In this document: piece by piece, positions 22,681 through 33,709 of the stretch
Position numbering within the stretch: the first letter of the stretch is position 1
How the letters are laid out: each line of letters begins with the position of its first letter
Source: Saururus chinensis
Lineage: Eukaryota > Streptophyta > Magnoliopsida > Piperales > Saururaceae
Assembly (NCBI GenBank): GCA_035235625.1
Contig: CP141140.1
Coordinates: forward strand, 23,084,685-23,148,684
Length of the DNA stretch: 64,000 nt
Direction of reading: 5' to 3'
Notes under the pieces: model-generated
Databases searched by the model: none
Told to the model about the DNA's origin: nothing
Seen by the model: the letters and a program-made list of their open reading frames with translations, nothing else
Position numbers and translations under genes: made by a program

Positions 22681-22945
22681 TTTTAAAATTTTCATTTAAA
22701 AATTAATGAAAAATAAAAAATAAAAATGTATTAGCGATGCATATACATATATGTCACTAATACCCTTTAGTATTAACGACGCATATACATATATGTCGCT
22801 AATACCCATGAGTATTAGCGACGTATAATTATATACGTCGCTAATACTCAAGGTATTAGTGACATATATACTTTTACGTCGCTAGTACATTATTTATTTA
22901 TTTATTATTTATTTATTTTTAAATAAAAAATAAAAAATAAGAAAA
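22681..22945. repeat. hairpin spacer with TTAGCGACG palindromes
   Basis: An AT-rich spacer between CT arrays with several inverted repeats built on TATTAGCGACG...CGTCGCTAATA. The best is 22810-22849: two perfect 18-base arms (GAGTATTAGCGACGTATA and its inverse) around four bases. Similar imperfect palindromes lie at about 22730-22765 and 22770-22805. An (ATTT)n run closes the spacer at about 22885-22920. Confidence 0.85.
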
Positions 22946-23673
22946 TTCCTCTCTCTCCCGTCTCCTCTCTCTCTCCCTCTCACCCTCTCTCTCCTCTCTC
23001 TCTCTCTCCCTTCTCCCTCCTCCCTCTCTCTCTCTCACCCTCCTCTCTCTCTCACCCTCCTCCCTCCCCTCTCTCTCCCTCTCACCCTCTCTGTCTCCTC
23101 TCTCTCTCTCTCTCCCTCTCACCCTCTCTCTCTCACCCTCCTCTCTTCTCTCTCCCTCTCACCCTCTCTCTCCCTCCTCCCTCTCTCTCTCTCTCTCTCA
23201 CCCTCCTCCCTCCTCTCACTCTCTCTCCCTCTCACCCTCTCTGTCTCCTCTGTCTCTGTCTCCCTCTCTCCCTCTCACCCTCTCTCTCTGACCCTCCTCT
23301 CTTCTCTCTCCCTCTCACCCTCTCTCTCTCTCCCCTCTCTCTTCTACCTCTCCTCTCTCCTCTTATTTAAATTTTTTAAGATTTTTTTCTTTAAAATTAA
23401 TTTTAAAAAATAAAAAAATTAAAAGAAATTATATTAGCGACATATTAAATTATACATCACTAATACAAGTACTAATAGCGACGTATAAAACTATACCTCA
23501 CTATTTGTATTTATTTTAATTTTATTTTATTATTTTAAAAATAAAAATTTAAAAAAATCAAAATAAAATTCCTCTCTCTCCACCCTCCTCTCTCCTCCAT
23601 CCTCTCTCTCTGCTCTCTCTCTTTTTCTCCTCTCTCCTCCCTCTCTCCCTCCTCACTCTTCTCCCTCTCCTCT
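22946..23673 (+). repeat. CT arrays 2 and 3 with a hairpin spacer between
   Basis: CT-rich array at 22946-23372 (repeating CTCTCACCCTCTCTCT), then an AT-rich spacer at 23373-23570 with 'attagcgacatatta' and 'taatagcgacgtataaaac', then CT array at 23571-23673. The third array is cut by the LTR element starting at 23674 and resumes at 32095. Confidence 0.85.
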
Positions 23674-26012
23674 TGTAACGACCTGTTTTTCGATTACGCT
23701 TAACCCGGGAGGGTTAAGGGTAATTTGGTAATTTAAGATTAATGTTAGGGATTTTCATTATATGAAATACCCGTAGCCAGGTAGAACTTGGCATTATGAA
23801 CATAACGATTTGAAGAACGCGCAAAACAGAGGTCGGGACCGGAAATTACGATATTTGAGAAACGTGCTTTATAGGCGGGACCCACTTAGAAATAGTGTGG
23901 TTTGCTACTTTAAGTGGGTTGGTATCAAAGGGCTCGTCGATACGAGTCCAACGGTACCTAGAACGCGCAAATCCGATTCCGGGGTAGAAAGATGCGCGCG
24001 TTTGTAATTTTAAGTTAAAAATAAAAAAAAGAAATATGGAAATTGGGTTAGCCGGCGCGCGGCTGGCGCGCGCCGCAGCGCGAGCCAGCGCGGCGCGGTG
24101 CGACGCGTGCCCGCATTACCGCGGGCGCCGCGGTTCCCCGCGGGCCGCGGGTTCGCGCGGTCGCGACCCGCGTAACGCGCGGGCGCGACCCGCGCGCGTT
24201 TTTCGGCGGGCGCCGCCGCCGAAACAGCGGCGCCGCGGTTTCGGCGGCTCGGGGGCTATTTAAACCCCCATTTCTCTCCATTCTTCACCCAGATTTTCAT
24301 TTCCTCCGTTCTTGACCGTTCTGAGGCCGATTAAGGCCGTTCAAGACCCGTTTCCTACTAAATCGAGTATGCTCTACGCAATGGAGCTGTCCGTTCTTTG
24401 AGTTGAAGACCGTATGATGAAGAAACGTCCCAAGACAAGAGGAGGTCCTGCCCGTTATCTTCATGCACTGACGAACTTCGTTTTCTCTGTTTCTGGTCAT
24501 TCCAACTCCGATTTAGTCAGTCCAAGAGGCGTTCTTGACTAAATCAAGTATGTTCTACGCGATGGAGAGGTCTGTTCTTTGATTCGGCAACCGTATAAGG
24601 AGGAAATGCCCCGAGACAAGGAGAGGCTCCACCCGTGATCCTCGAGCAACGAACAAGAAAAATGGGCCCGAACCAAGACGGGATTCTGTCCGGAGTTGCC
24701 AAGCTACATCAAGAGAAGTAATCCAGACTAGGGGAGGTTCTGTCAACCGCTCACGGGTACAGAAAACGAGAAGAGCCTCCGGCAAGGAAAATATTTATAC
24801 GTAGTCTTTCGATACAAAACGAGGAACGTATGGAGGCTAGAGGCAGCTCCGTCTAAATATCTTCGGATCTGACAAAGAGGATGCTCGTGTGAGCAACTCC
24901 ATATACCACTACTATACGAGACATGAGGGCAGTAAGCTTTTCTGATCTCCCGTTTTTATAGAACGGCGTATGTGCCATGCTATATGCCATACTATGTGCC
25001 TATATGTCATGCTATGTACCTATATGCTATGTTATGCCATGCTATGTGCCTATATACTATGCTATGTGCCTATATGCCATGCTATGTGCCTATATGCCAT
25101 GCTATGTACCTATATGCCATACTATGTGCCTATATGCCATGCTATGTGCCTATATACTATGTTATGTACCTATATGTCATGCTATGTGCCTATATATTAT
25201 GCTATGTGCCTATATATTATGCTTTGTACCTATATGCCGTGCTATGTACCTATATGTCATGCTATGTGCCTATATGCCATGCTATGTGCCTATTTACTAT
25301 GCTATGTACCTATATGCCATGCTATGTGCCTATATGCCATGCTATGTACCTATATGTCATGCTATGTACCTATATGTCATGCTATGTACCTATATGCCAT
25401 GCTATATACCTAGATGCCATGATATATACTTATATGACGTGTGTGGTCTTGCTCTAGGGTAGAGCGAGACATGTAATTTGTGTTCTCGGTCTCGGCTCAA
25501 TGATAGAGCGAGATACGTGTATGAGATTCCGATCCCGCTCTATGGTAGAGCGAGATGTACGATTCCGTTAATTTATTAACTTCCGCTTGACTCCGATATA
25601 TGATGAGTGTTTGTATACTCCGATTAAATATTCGGAGATATGTATTTTATACGTATGATTTTGTGATGTTTGTAGTATGTAGTAGCCATTAGGCAGAACT
25701 ACGTTCGGATCCGATCGTATTGGGATAATATCCAATACGTACGTAGGCAACCAACGGCAAGGCAACGTTGGCCCGATCCAAATCATTATAATAATATGTT
25801 TTATTTTGTTTTACACGCGACGAACTATGAAGCTTCGTCGTGTGTATATGTTTGTTACAACCTAAGTCTACGTACGAGGAAGCCTTAAAGCTCCGTAGTG
25901 CGTAGACGAACGTTGTACCTCTCGCACTCAGACGATGATTCCTGGCTCAAGGAAAAAGAAAAAAATTTCCTATTAGCGATTTTGTGGGCCCGGCTCGGGT
26001 CGGGTCGTCACA
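23674..26012 (+). repeat. 5' LTR of the LARD
   Basis: 2339 bp, TG...CA. In order it holds: a conserved start with CTTAACCCGGGAGGGTTAAG (an inverted pair), a CpG-rich segment of about 200 bp (24046-24250) rich in GCGCG, a TATTTAAA box (about 24257) that could be the promoter, a 20-bp tandem array, short GAGCGAGA repeats, and a conserved tail. Several short frames here repeat exactly in the 3' LTR and are not genes. Confidence 0.9.
24966..25437 (+). repeat. 20-bp tandem array in the 5' LTR (~23 copies)
   Basis: The unit CTATGTGCCTATATGCCATG and close variants (GTACC/GTGCC, CCAT/TCAT/ACTAT) run for about 470 bp. Because 20 is not a multiple of 3 and the unit has no stop in any plus frame, all three frames are open. 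They yield repetitive CYVPICHAM-type peptides that are not real proteins. Confidence 0.95.
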
Positions 26013-26026
26013 ATTGGTATCGGAGC
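26013..26026 (+). promoter_or_regulatory. primer-binding site of the LARD
   Basis: Directly after the 5' LTR comes ATTGGTATCGGAGC. TGGTATCGGAGC is one base off the complement of the 3' end of plant initiator tRNA-Met (TGGTATCAGAGC), the most common primer of plant LTR elements. Confidence 0.8.
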
Positions 26027-27107
26027 ATTGATCTGTCTGCGAGAGTATAATATTTTATTAATTTAATAAGTATTTTGATTTGAATTTTGAAATAAGTAGA
26101 ATTTCTATTTTGAATGAGTTTTGATTATTTTTGAAATGAATTGTGATTTTTTTTAAAATTTCTCTTCTGGACGTGTTGTTCAAATAAAATCCGATTTTCT
26201 TCTTTTGGTCATGCCCGTATGTTATCAACACAAACTTTAATTTTGAATTTTTGTTTTATCGATAATTTTTAATTTAAGATAGACTTCTATTTTATGAATT
26301 TCGATCTTAAATAAAGAATATTTTGAATATGTTGTTATGAACAAGTTGTATCGGATTTGATTCTAAATTAGTTCAAACTTTAATTTTGACAAATTCTAAA
26401 TTACTTTATTAGCAGTAATTTTAAAGTTTTATGTTATGTATGTGTATCTGATTGATGACAAGCTTATACTTTATAGATGTTAATTTAATTAGAATTGATT
26501 TAGAATTCTTGCTTTGAATATGGTGCATCCAATTTATTATGAAATTTAATCGTATAATTAATTGAGATTTTTATTGCCATGTGTTGCATTAAAAATTTGA
26601 TGTAAACATCAATATGATTATTTTGATTTTTCAACTGAAATTTATTTATAGCTTAAGTCTGGATTTGTTGCATCTTGTTTAATTATTTTTATTTTTATTT
26701 TATTTCAATCAATTTAGAAATTGGATTTCATATGACTTTTGCTTTTAAACTTTTCATTTTATATGTGATTTATATAAAGTCCGATTTTATGAAATTTGAT
26801 TTTTAATTGTGAGTTATATAAAAGTTCTTTCTAAATAAGTTGATTTGGATTTAATTTAGAATTTCATTCTGCATGTGTTGCATCAAATTTAAGACGGATT
26901 CAAATTTCTTCAAATTTCAATTTTTTTTTTCATCGACAACGAATTGAAATTTTGTTTTCTCGTATGACTTTGGGTTTAATTGGAAACCTTTATTTTTATA
27001 AATTGTAATTTTGAATTTGACTCGATCGAAAATTTTGTTTTGAATTCGTTACATAATTCTTTTTTTTAATATTTTCAACGACTTCGATTTTAATGTATTT
27101 TAAACCA

Positions 27108-28130
27108 CAGTAGAATTACCATAGCGTAACCACTAACCGCTCATGGTATGAGACATGTAGCGCTAGTGGAAAACCCTACGGTTAATTCTACTCGGGTATT
27201 TAAACAAAATATGATTTGAGATATGTTTTCAAAGACGGTAGAATTACCAAGAGGTAACCGCTAACCGCTCATGGTATGAGACATGTAGTGCTAGTGGAAG
27301 ACTCAACGGTTAATTCTACTCGGGTATTTAAACAAAATATGATTTGAAATATGTTTTCAAAGACAGTAGAATTACCATAGCGTAACCACTAACCGCTCAT
27401 GGTATGAGACATGTAGCGCTAGTGGAAAACCCTACGGTTAATTCTACTCGGGTATTTAAACAAAATATGATTTGAGATATGTTTTCAAAGACGGTAGAAT
27501 TACCAAGAGGTAACCGCTAACCGCTCATGGTATGAGACATGTAGCGCTAGTGGAAGACTCAACGGTTAATTCTACTCGGGTATTTAAACAAAATATGATT
27601 TGAAATGTTTTCAAAGACGATAGAATTACCAAGAGGTAACCGCTAACCGCTCATGGTATGAGACATGTAGCGCTAGTGGAAGACTCAACGGTTAATTCTA
27701 CTCGGGTATTTAAACAAAATATGATTTGAAATATGTTTTCAAAGGCGGTAGAATTTCCACAAAGTAACCGCTAACTGCTCATGGTATGAGACATGTAGCG
27801 CTAGTGGAAGACTCAACGGTTAATTCTACTCGGGTATTTAAACAAAATATGATTTGAAATATGTTTTCAAAGACGATAGAATTACCAAGAGGTAACCGCT
27901 AACCGCTCATGGTATGAGACATGTAGCGCTAGTGGAAGACTCAACGGTTAATTCTACTCGGGTATTTAAACAAAATATGATTTGAAATATGTTTTCAAAG
28001 GCGGTAGAATTTCCACAAAGTAACCGCTAACTGCTCATGGTATGGGACATGAAGCGCTAGTGGAAAACCCTACGATTAATTCTACTCGGGTATTGAAATT
28101 TGATTTCAAATTGTCTGTTTTAGAAAATAT
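27108..28130 (+). repeat. 128-bp tandem array inside the LARD
   Basis: Eight head-to-tail units start at 27108, 27236, 27364, 27492, 27618, 27746, 27874 and 28002. All but one are 128 bp long; the fourth is 126. Each holds GTAGAATTACC, ACCGCTCATGGTATGAGACA, GTAGCGCTAGTGG and GGTTAATTCTACTCGGG. The unit begins with GTAGAATTA and ends with TTAATTCTAC, so each can fold into a hairpin. A-type (ATAGCGTAACC) and B-type (AAGAGGTAACC) units partly alternate, indicating expansion in blocks of two. Three older, more divergent units of about 150-170 bp follow at 28150-28600. Confidence 0.95.
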
Positions 28131-28639
28131 TTTTGATTATTTTCAAAGGCGGTAGAACCATCTCAGAGTAACCAGCAAACACCCACGATATAAAAGGTGG
28201 AGTGTTAGTGGACAACTCTGCAGTAAATTCTACCGATGTATTTATACGAATCTCATTTCTGAAATATGAGTATTTTGAAAGTTTGTTTAAAATCTGTTTT
28301 GAAAAACAGTAGAAATCCCGAAGAGAAATCACTAAACACCTGCGATATGAAATATCAGGCGTTAGTGGATTGATCTAAGGTTGAATCTACTGGTGGATTT
28401 GATATAGAATTTTGATTTCAAATCCTTTGGTATTTGAAATTAGATTTGAAATTTAGTAAATTTATCTCAAATTGCCTGCGGAGTTGCTAAGAAGAAACCA
28501 TCAAACACTCGTGGTATATGACATGAGGTGTTAGTGGACTGCTCCAAGGTTGATTCCGCTAGTATATTGAAATGAATTTCGATTACAAATCTGATTTAAT
28601 AAAAAATGTTTATTCGGGATTTGATTTGACAATGAAGTT

Positions 28640-29262
28640 TTCGATGATTTGGGTCTTCGGACCGTCTGGATAGTTATTTGGTATAAAGCCCAAAAGCTAT
28701 CAATTCTGGATACCGCCAAATTTGGCATCTGGCGCGCACAGGATTGGGATGTCATGGGTAAATCCCTTCCTTTCAGTCTCGCGTCGCCCCATGGGCGCGG
28801 GTGTAAGTCGTCTGGTATCGCGACATTCTGTGATCGTGTTTTCAGATTTTTCGAATGATTTCAAAAGAAAGTTGACACAATATTTTCTTATGTGCACAAA
28901 ACATATACTTAGAACTTAGTTCAACCTACTAAGTAAAAATTTATACCAAGATTTTGACTCACCAAAGTTTTGCTAAAAAATTTCTACTACTTCTATGAAA
29001 ACAAAGCTCTGACTTTAAAATCATCTCCTCTTTTCGAAAATTTCTCCGAGTTTTGGGCAATCGCGCCGCCTGGATAGTTCTCGGTTCCTCGGAGCTAAGA
29101 ATTATTATGATTTTGGATACCGCCAAATTTGGCATTTGCGCGCATAGGATTGGGATGTCATGGGTAAATCCCTTCCTTTCTGTCTCGCGTCGCCCCATGG
29201 GCGCGGGTGTAAGTCGTCTGGTATCGCGACATTCTGTGATTGTGTTTTCAGATTTCTGAATA
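28640..29262 (+). repeat. duplicated ~190-bp block inside the LARD
   Basis: Copies at about 28650-28855 and 29045-29260 share 'ggataccgccaaatttggca', 'aggattgggatgtcatgggt', 'tcgcgtcgccccatgggcgc' and 'gtcgtctggtatcgcgacat' almost without change. The space between is unrelated. This is a GC-richer, well-kept module in an AT-rich surround, so it could be a packaging or dimerisation signal (inference only). Apparent ORFs on both strands repeat with the block. Confidence 0.85.
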
Positions 29263-29778
29263 ATGATTTATCCGATTTTGAATTTAATATCGGATTTCGT
29301 TTATGAACAATTTATCAGATTTTGTGAACGATCGAATTATTGAACTTTGAAAGAATGATATGTCTAATTTTGAACGACATGTCAGATTTATTTTGTGAAA
29401 CGATTTTTTGACCAAATTGTCGAATTGTGAAAAGGAATCCGGAAGTGTTTTGAATTGTGTTTGACGGGATTTGATTAATCCGGAATTGCCGTTTGTGTTT
29501 TGAGTTTGATTTTCAATCTATCTGATCCTGACATAAGCATCAGATTGTGTTTTAGAGTGTTTTATCCGGTCATAAGTTATCGGATTATGCTGTGACGATT
29601 TTATCTGATCTAAATTATCAAATTTTGTATAAAGTATTTCATACGTTTGTGAACTATTAAATTTCTTTGTGAAGATTTCCTCCGATATTAGATTATCGGA
29701 ATTTTATCTGTGATTTGTGCTTGATTAATGACTGAATTTTGTTGTGTTTTGGGAGAATTGCGAGGACGCAATTCATTT

Positions 29779-29790
29779 AAGGGGGGAAGA
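29779..29790 (+). promoter_or_regulatory. polypurine tract of the LARD
   Basis: AAGGGGGGAAGA lies immediately before the 3' LTR, the standard place and composition for second-strand priming. Confidence 0.85.
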
Positions 29791-29791
29791 A

Positions 29792-32094
29792 TGTAACGAC
29801 CCGTTTTTCGATTACGCTTAACCCGGGAGGGTTAAGGGTAATTTGGTAATTTAAGATTAATATTAGGGATTTTCATTATATGAAATACCCGTAGCCAGGT
29901 AGAACTTGGCATTATGAACATAACGATTTGAAGAACGCGCAAAACAGAGGTCGGGACCGGAAATTACGATATTTGAGAAATGTGCTTTATAGGCGGGACC
30001 CACTTGGAAATAGTGTGGTTTGCTACTTTAAGTGGGTTGGTATCAAAGGGCTCGTCGATACGAGTCCAACGGTACCTAGAACGCGCAAATCCGATTCCGG
30101 GGTAGAAAGATGCGCGCGTTTGTAATTTTAAGTTAAAAATAAAAAAAAGAAATATGGAAATTGGGTTAGCCGGCGCGCGGCGCGCGGCGCGACGCGCGCC
30201 CGCGTTACCGCGGGCGCTGCGGTTCCGCGCGGGCCGCGGGTTCGCGCGCGGTCGCGACCTGCGTAACGCGCGGGCGCGACCCGCGTGCGTTTTTCGGCGG
30301 GCGCCGCCGCCGAAACAGCGGCGTTGCCGGTTTTGGCGGCGCGGCGCCGCGGTTTCGGCGGCTCGGGGGCTATTTAAACCCCCATTTCTCTCCATTCTTC
30401 ACCCAGATTTTCATTTCCTCCGTTCTTGACCGTTCTGAGGCCGATTAAGGCCGTTCAAGACCCGTTTCCTACTAAATCGAGTATGCTCTACGCAATGGAG
30501 CTGTCCGTTCTTTGAGTTGAAGACCGTATGATGAAGAAATGTCCCAAGACAAGAGGAGGTCCTGCCTGTTATCTTCATGCACCGACGAACTTCGTTTTCT
30601 CTGTTTCTGGTCATTCCAACTCCGATTTAGTCAGTCCAAGAGGCGTTCTTGACTAAATCAAGTATGTTCTACGAGATGGAGAGGTCCGTTCTTTGATTCG
30701 GCAACCGTATAAGGAGGAAATGCCCCGAGACAAGGAGAGGCTCCACCCGTGATCCTCGAGCAACGAACAAGAAAAATGGGCCCGAACCAAGACGGGATTC
30801 TGTCCGGAGTTGCCAAGCTACATCAAGAGAAGTAATCCAGACTAGGGGAGGTTCTGTCCGCCGCTCACGGGTACAGAAAACGAGAAGAGCCTCCGGCAAG
30901 GAAAATATTTATACGTAGTCTTTTGATACAAAACGAGGAACGTATGGAGGCTAGAGGCAGCTCCGTCTAAATATCTTCGGATCTGACAAAGAGGATGCTT
31001 GTGTGAGCAACTCCATATACCACTACTATACGAGACATGAGGGCAGTAAGCTTTTCTGATCTCCCGTTTTTATAGAACGGCGTATGTGCCATGCTATATG
31101 CCTATATGCCATACTATGTGCCTATATGTCATGCTATGTACCTATATGCTATGTTATGCCATGCTATGTGCCTATATACTATGTTATGTGCCTATATGCC
31201 ATGCTATGTGCCTATATGCCATGCTATGTGCCTATATACTATGTTATGTACCTATATGTCATGCTATGTGCCTATATATTATGCTATGTGCCTATATATT
31301 ATGCTTTGTACCTATATGCCGTGCTATGTACCTATATGTCATGCTATGTGCCTATATGCCATGCTATGTGCCTATTTACTATGCTATGTACCTATATGCC
31401 ATGCTATGTGCCTATATGCCATGCTATGTACCTATATGTCATGCTATGTACCTATATGTCATGCTATGTACCTATATGCCATGCTATATACCTAGATGCC
31501 ATGATATATACTTATATGACGTGTGTGGTCTTGCTCTAGGGTAGAGCGAGACATGTAATTTGTGTTCTCGGTCTCGGCTCAATGATAGAGCGAGATACGT
31601 GTATGAGATTCCGATCCCGCTCTATGGTAGAGCGAGATGTACGATTCCGTTAATTTATTAACTTCCGCTTGACTCCGATATATGATGAGTGTTTGTATAC
31701 TCCGATTAAATATTCGGAGATATGTATTTTATACGTATAATTTTGTGATGTTTGTAGTATGTAGTAGCCATTAGGCAGAACTACGTTCGGATCCGATCGT
31801 ATTGGGATAATATCCAATACGTACGTAGGCAACCAACGGCAAGGCAACGTTGGCCCGATCCAAATCATTATAATAATATGTTTTATTTTGTTTTACACGC
31901 GACGAACTATGAAGCTTCGTCGTGTGTATATGTTCGTTACAACCTAAGTCTACGTACGAGGAAGCCTTAAAGCTCTGTAGTGCGTAGACGAACGTTGTAC
32001 CTCTCGCACTCAGACGATGATTCCTGGCTCAAGGAAAAAGAAAAAAATTTCCTATTAGCGATTTTGTGGGCCCGGCTCGGGTCGGGTCGTCACA
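29792..32094 (+). repeat. 3' LTR of the LARD
   Basis: 2303 bp, collinear with the 5' LTR and more than 99% identical outside length-variable parts. The CpG-rich segment and the number of 20-bp units (31082-31520, about 22 here) differ, so both regions changed length after insertion. Confidence 0.9.
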
Positions 32095-33050
32095 CCTCTC
32101 TCTCTCCCCCCTCACTCTTCTCCCTCTCCTCTCTCTCCTCCATCTCCTCTCTCTCCTCTAATTTAAATTTTTTAAGATTTTTTATTATTTAAAATTAATT
32201 TTTAAAAATAAAAAAAGAATTAAAAGAAATCATATTAGCTACATATTAAATTATACGTCGCTAATACGTCACGTATTAGCGATGTATAATTTTTTATGTA
32301 GCTAATACATGTACTAATAGCGACGTATAAAACTATATGTTGTTATTAGTATTTATTTTAATTTTATTTTTTATTTTAAAAATAAAAAAAATTAATATTT
32401 TTTAAAAAAAATTAAAATAAAATTCTTCTCTCTCTCCACCCTCCTCTCTCTCCTCTCTCTTACCCTCCTCTCTCTCTTACCCTCCTTTCTCTCTCTCTCT
32501 CCTTCCTCCTCTCTCTCCCCCTCTCACCCTCTCCTCTAATTTAAATTTTTTTAAAAAAATTTATTCTTTAAAATTAATTTTAAAAAATAAAAAAAGAATT
32601 AAAGGAAATCATATTAGTGACATATAAAGTTATACGTGATGTATTAGTGACTTATAATTTTATATGTCACTAATACATGGACTAATAGCGACGTATAAAA
32701 CTATACGTCACTGTTAGTATTTATTTTAATTTTTTTTATTTTAAAATATAAAAATTAATTATTTTTTTTAACAAATCAAATTAAAATTTCTATCTCTTCC
32801 CTCTCCTCTCTCTTTCTCTTTCCTCCCCTCTCTCTCCATCCTCTCTCTCTCCACCCTCCTCTCTCACTCCTCCCTCCTCTCTCTCCTCCCTCCTCTCTCT
32901 CTCCTTCTCTCTCTACCCTTTCTCTCTCCTCTCTCTCTATCCCCTCTCTCTCTTCCCTCCCCCCCCTCTCTCTCTCTTCCCTCCCCTCTCTTTCTTCCCT
33001 CTCCTCTCTCTCCTCCCTCTCTCTCCTCATTCTCACTCTCTCTCCATGCA
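32095..33050 (+). repeat. continuation of CT arrays and hairpin spacers
   Basis: After the LARD the interrupted CT array resumes (32095-32160). Spacer 32166-32425 carries 'attatacgtcgctaatacg' and 'tattagcgatgtataat' hairpins. Then come CT array 32426-32537, spacer 32538-32790 with TTAGTGAC motifs, and CT array 32791-33050. Spacer flanks (AATTTAAATTTTTT... and ...AAAATAAAATTC) are shared by all copies. The whole zone is a tandem of one composite unit (CT array plus spacer). Confidence 0.85.
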
Positions 33051-33709
33051 ATCTCTTTTATTATAAATTATATTTTCAAATTAATAATAAAATTTAATAA
33101 ATAAAATATATTATATATAAATTGTGAAAGTTTAATATATTCTTAACACTAGTTTTTATTAAAAATTTAATATTTATTTATTGTATATACAAATAGTAAA
33201 TATTGAATAAAATATATTATATTTAGGAAGTTTATTATAATTTTTTAATATTTATTTATTAAATAAAATTAATTAATAAAGCTTATTAGAAATGGTATTT
33301 GTGACGCTTATTTAAAAGTGTCGCTAAAAATTTAAAATTTATTTATTATTTATTTTTAATTAATAACTAATAGTGACACTTTTGTAAGCATCGCTAATAG
33401 CAACACTATTAGTGACACTTTTGTATAAGCGTCAGTATTACAAAAGCTATTAGTGACGCTAAAGAAAAGTGTCGCTAATAGTTATATTTTTTTCTTTTTT
33501 TATTTAAAATATATTTCTTTTAGCGAAGGTTGTATAAAGCGTTGTAAATAGAGGAACTATTAGCGACACTTATAATATATACGAAAATGTTCGCTAATAG
33601 TTTATTTTTTTTGCGACGTTTTTTTATACGTTGCAAATAGTTATTTGTAGAGACTCTTAACTAAGCGTCGCTAATAAATACTTCGCTAATACTACATTTT
33701 GTTATAGTG
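33051..33709 (-). mobile_element. terminal part of a second CACTA-like element
   Basis: The segment ends GTTATAGTG, i.e. CACTATAACAAAATG when read inward from 33709. It is filled with 'attagtgacacttt' and 'aagcgtcgctaata' words in both orientations, a typical CACTA subterminal array. The same TTAGCGACG words occur in the hairpin spacers further left, so the CT/hairpin zone is probably the inner part of this element. A matching left terminus was not found, so the element is truncated or its left end has changed. Confidence 0.6.

Larger units (their letters stand above)
23674..32094 (+). mobile_element. LARD-type LTR element, looks whole, no gag-pol
   Basis: An 8421-bp fossil LTR element with two long LTRs (2339 and 2303 bp), both TGTAACGACC...GTCGTCACA. 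It is flanked by the perfect 5-bp duplication CCTCT (23669-23673, 32095-32099) inside a CT array. A primer-binding site and a polypurine tract are in the right places. The 3.8-kb inner part has no gag, protease, reverse transcriptase or integrase. It consists of AT-rich sequence, a 128-bp tandem array and a duplicated block of about 190 bp. This is the layout of large retrotransposon derivatives (LARDs), which depend on a partner element. The LTRs differ by only about 15 substitutions by eye (under 1%) plus length changes, so the insertion is probably a few hundred thousand years old. TGTAACGACC-type LTRs suggest Ty3/Gypsy affinity (inference). Confidence 0.88.

Noticed and set aside
21777-22706. 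A 309-residue Ser/Leu/Pro-rich frame, with Arg/Glu-rich frames on the other strand
   Set aside because: It is a by-product of the CT-rich array. Other frames of the same stretch are also open and the peptide just repeats LSPPSLS-type words.
24036-24281. Arg/Ala-rich frames in the CpG-rich LTR segment (also 29964-30429)
   Set aside because: GC-rich sequence lacks stops on both strands; the frames have no conserved motif and lie in the LTR.
24966-25440. Possible centromeric or subtelomeric satellite
   Set aside because: The array is confined to LTRs and too short; no support for a chromosomal satellite from this window.
24970-25462. Three overlapping Cys/Tyr-rich frames of 147-161 residues (again at 31084-31544)
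   Set aside because: All three come from the 20-bp tandem unit inside the LTRs, which has no stop in any plus frame. They are not proteins.
27108-28130. CRISPR-like regular repeats
   Set aside because: Units are 128 bp with no separate unique spacers. This is a tandem array inside a plant LTR element.
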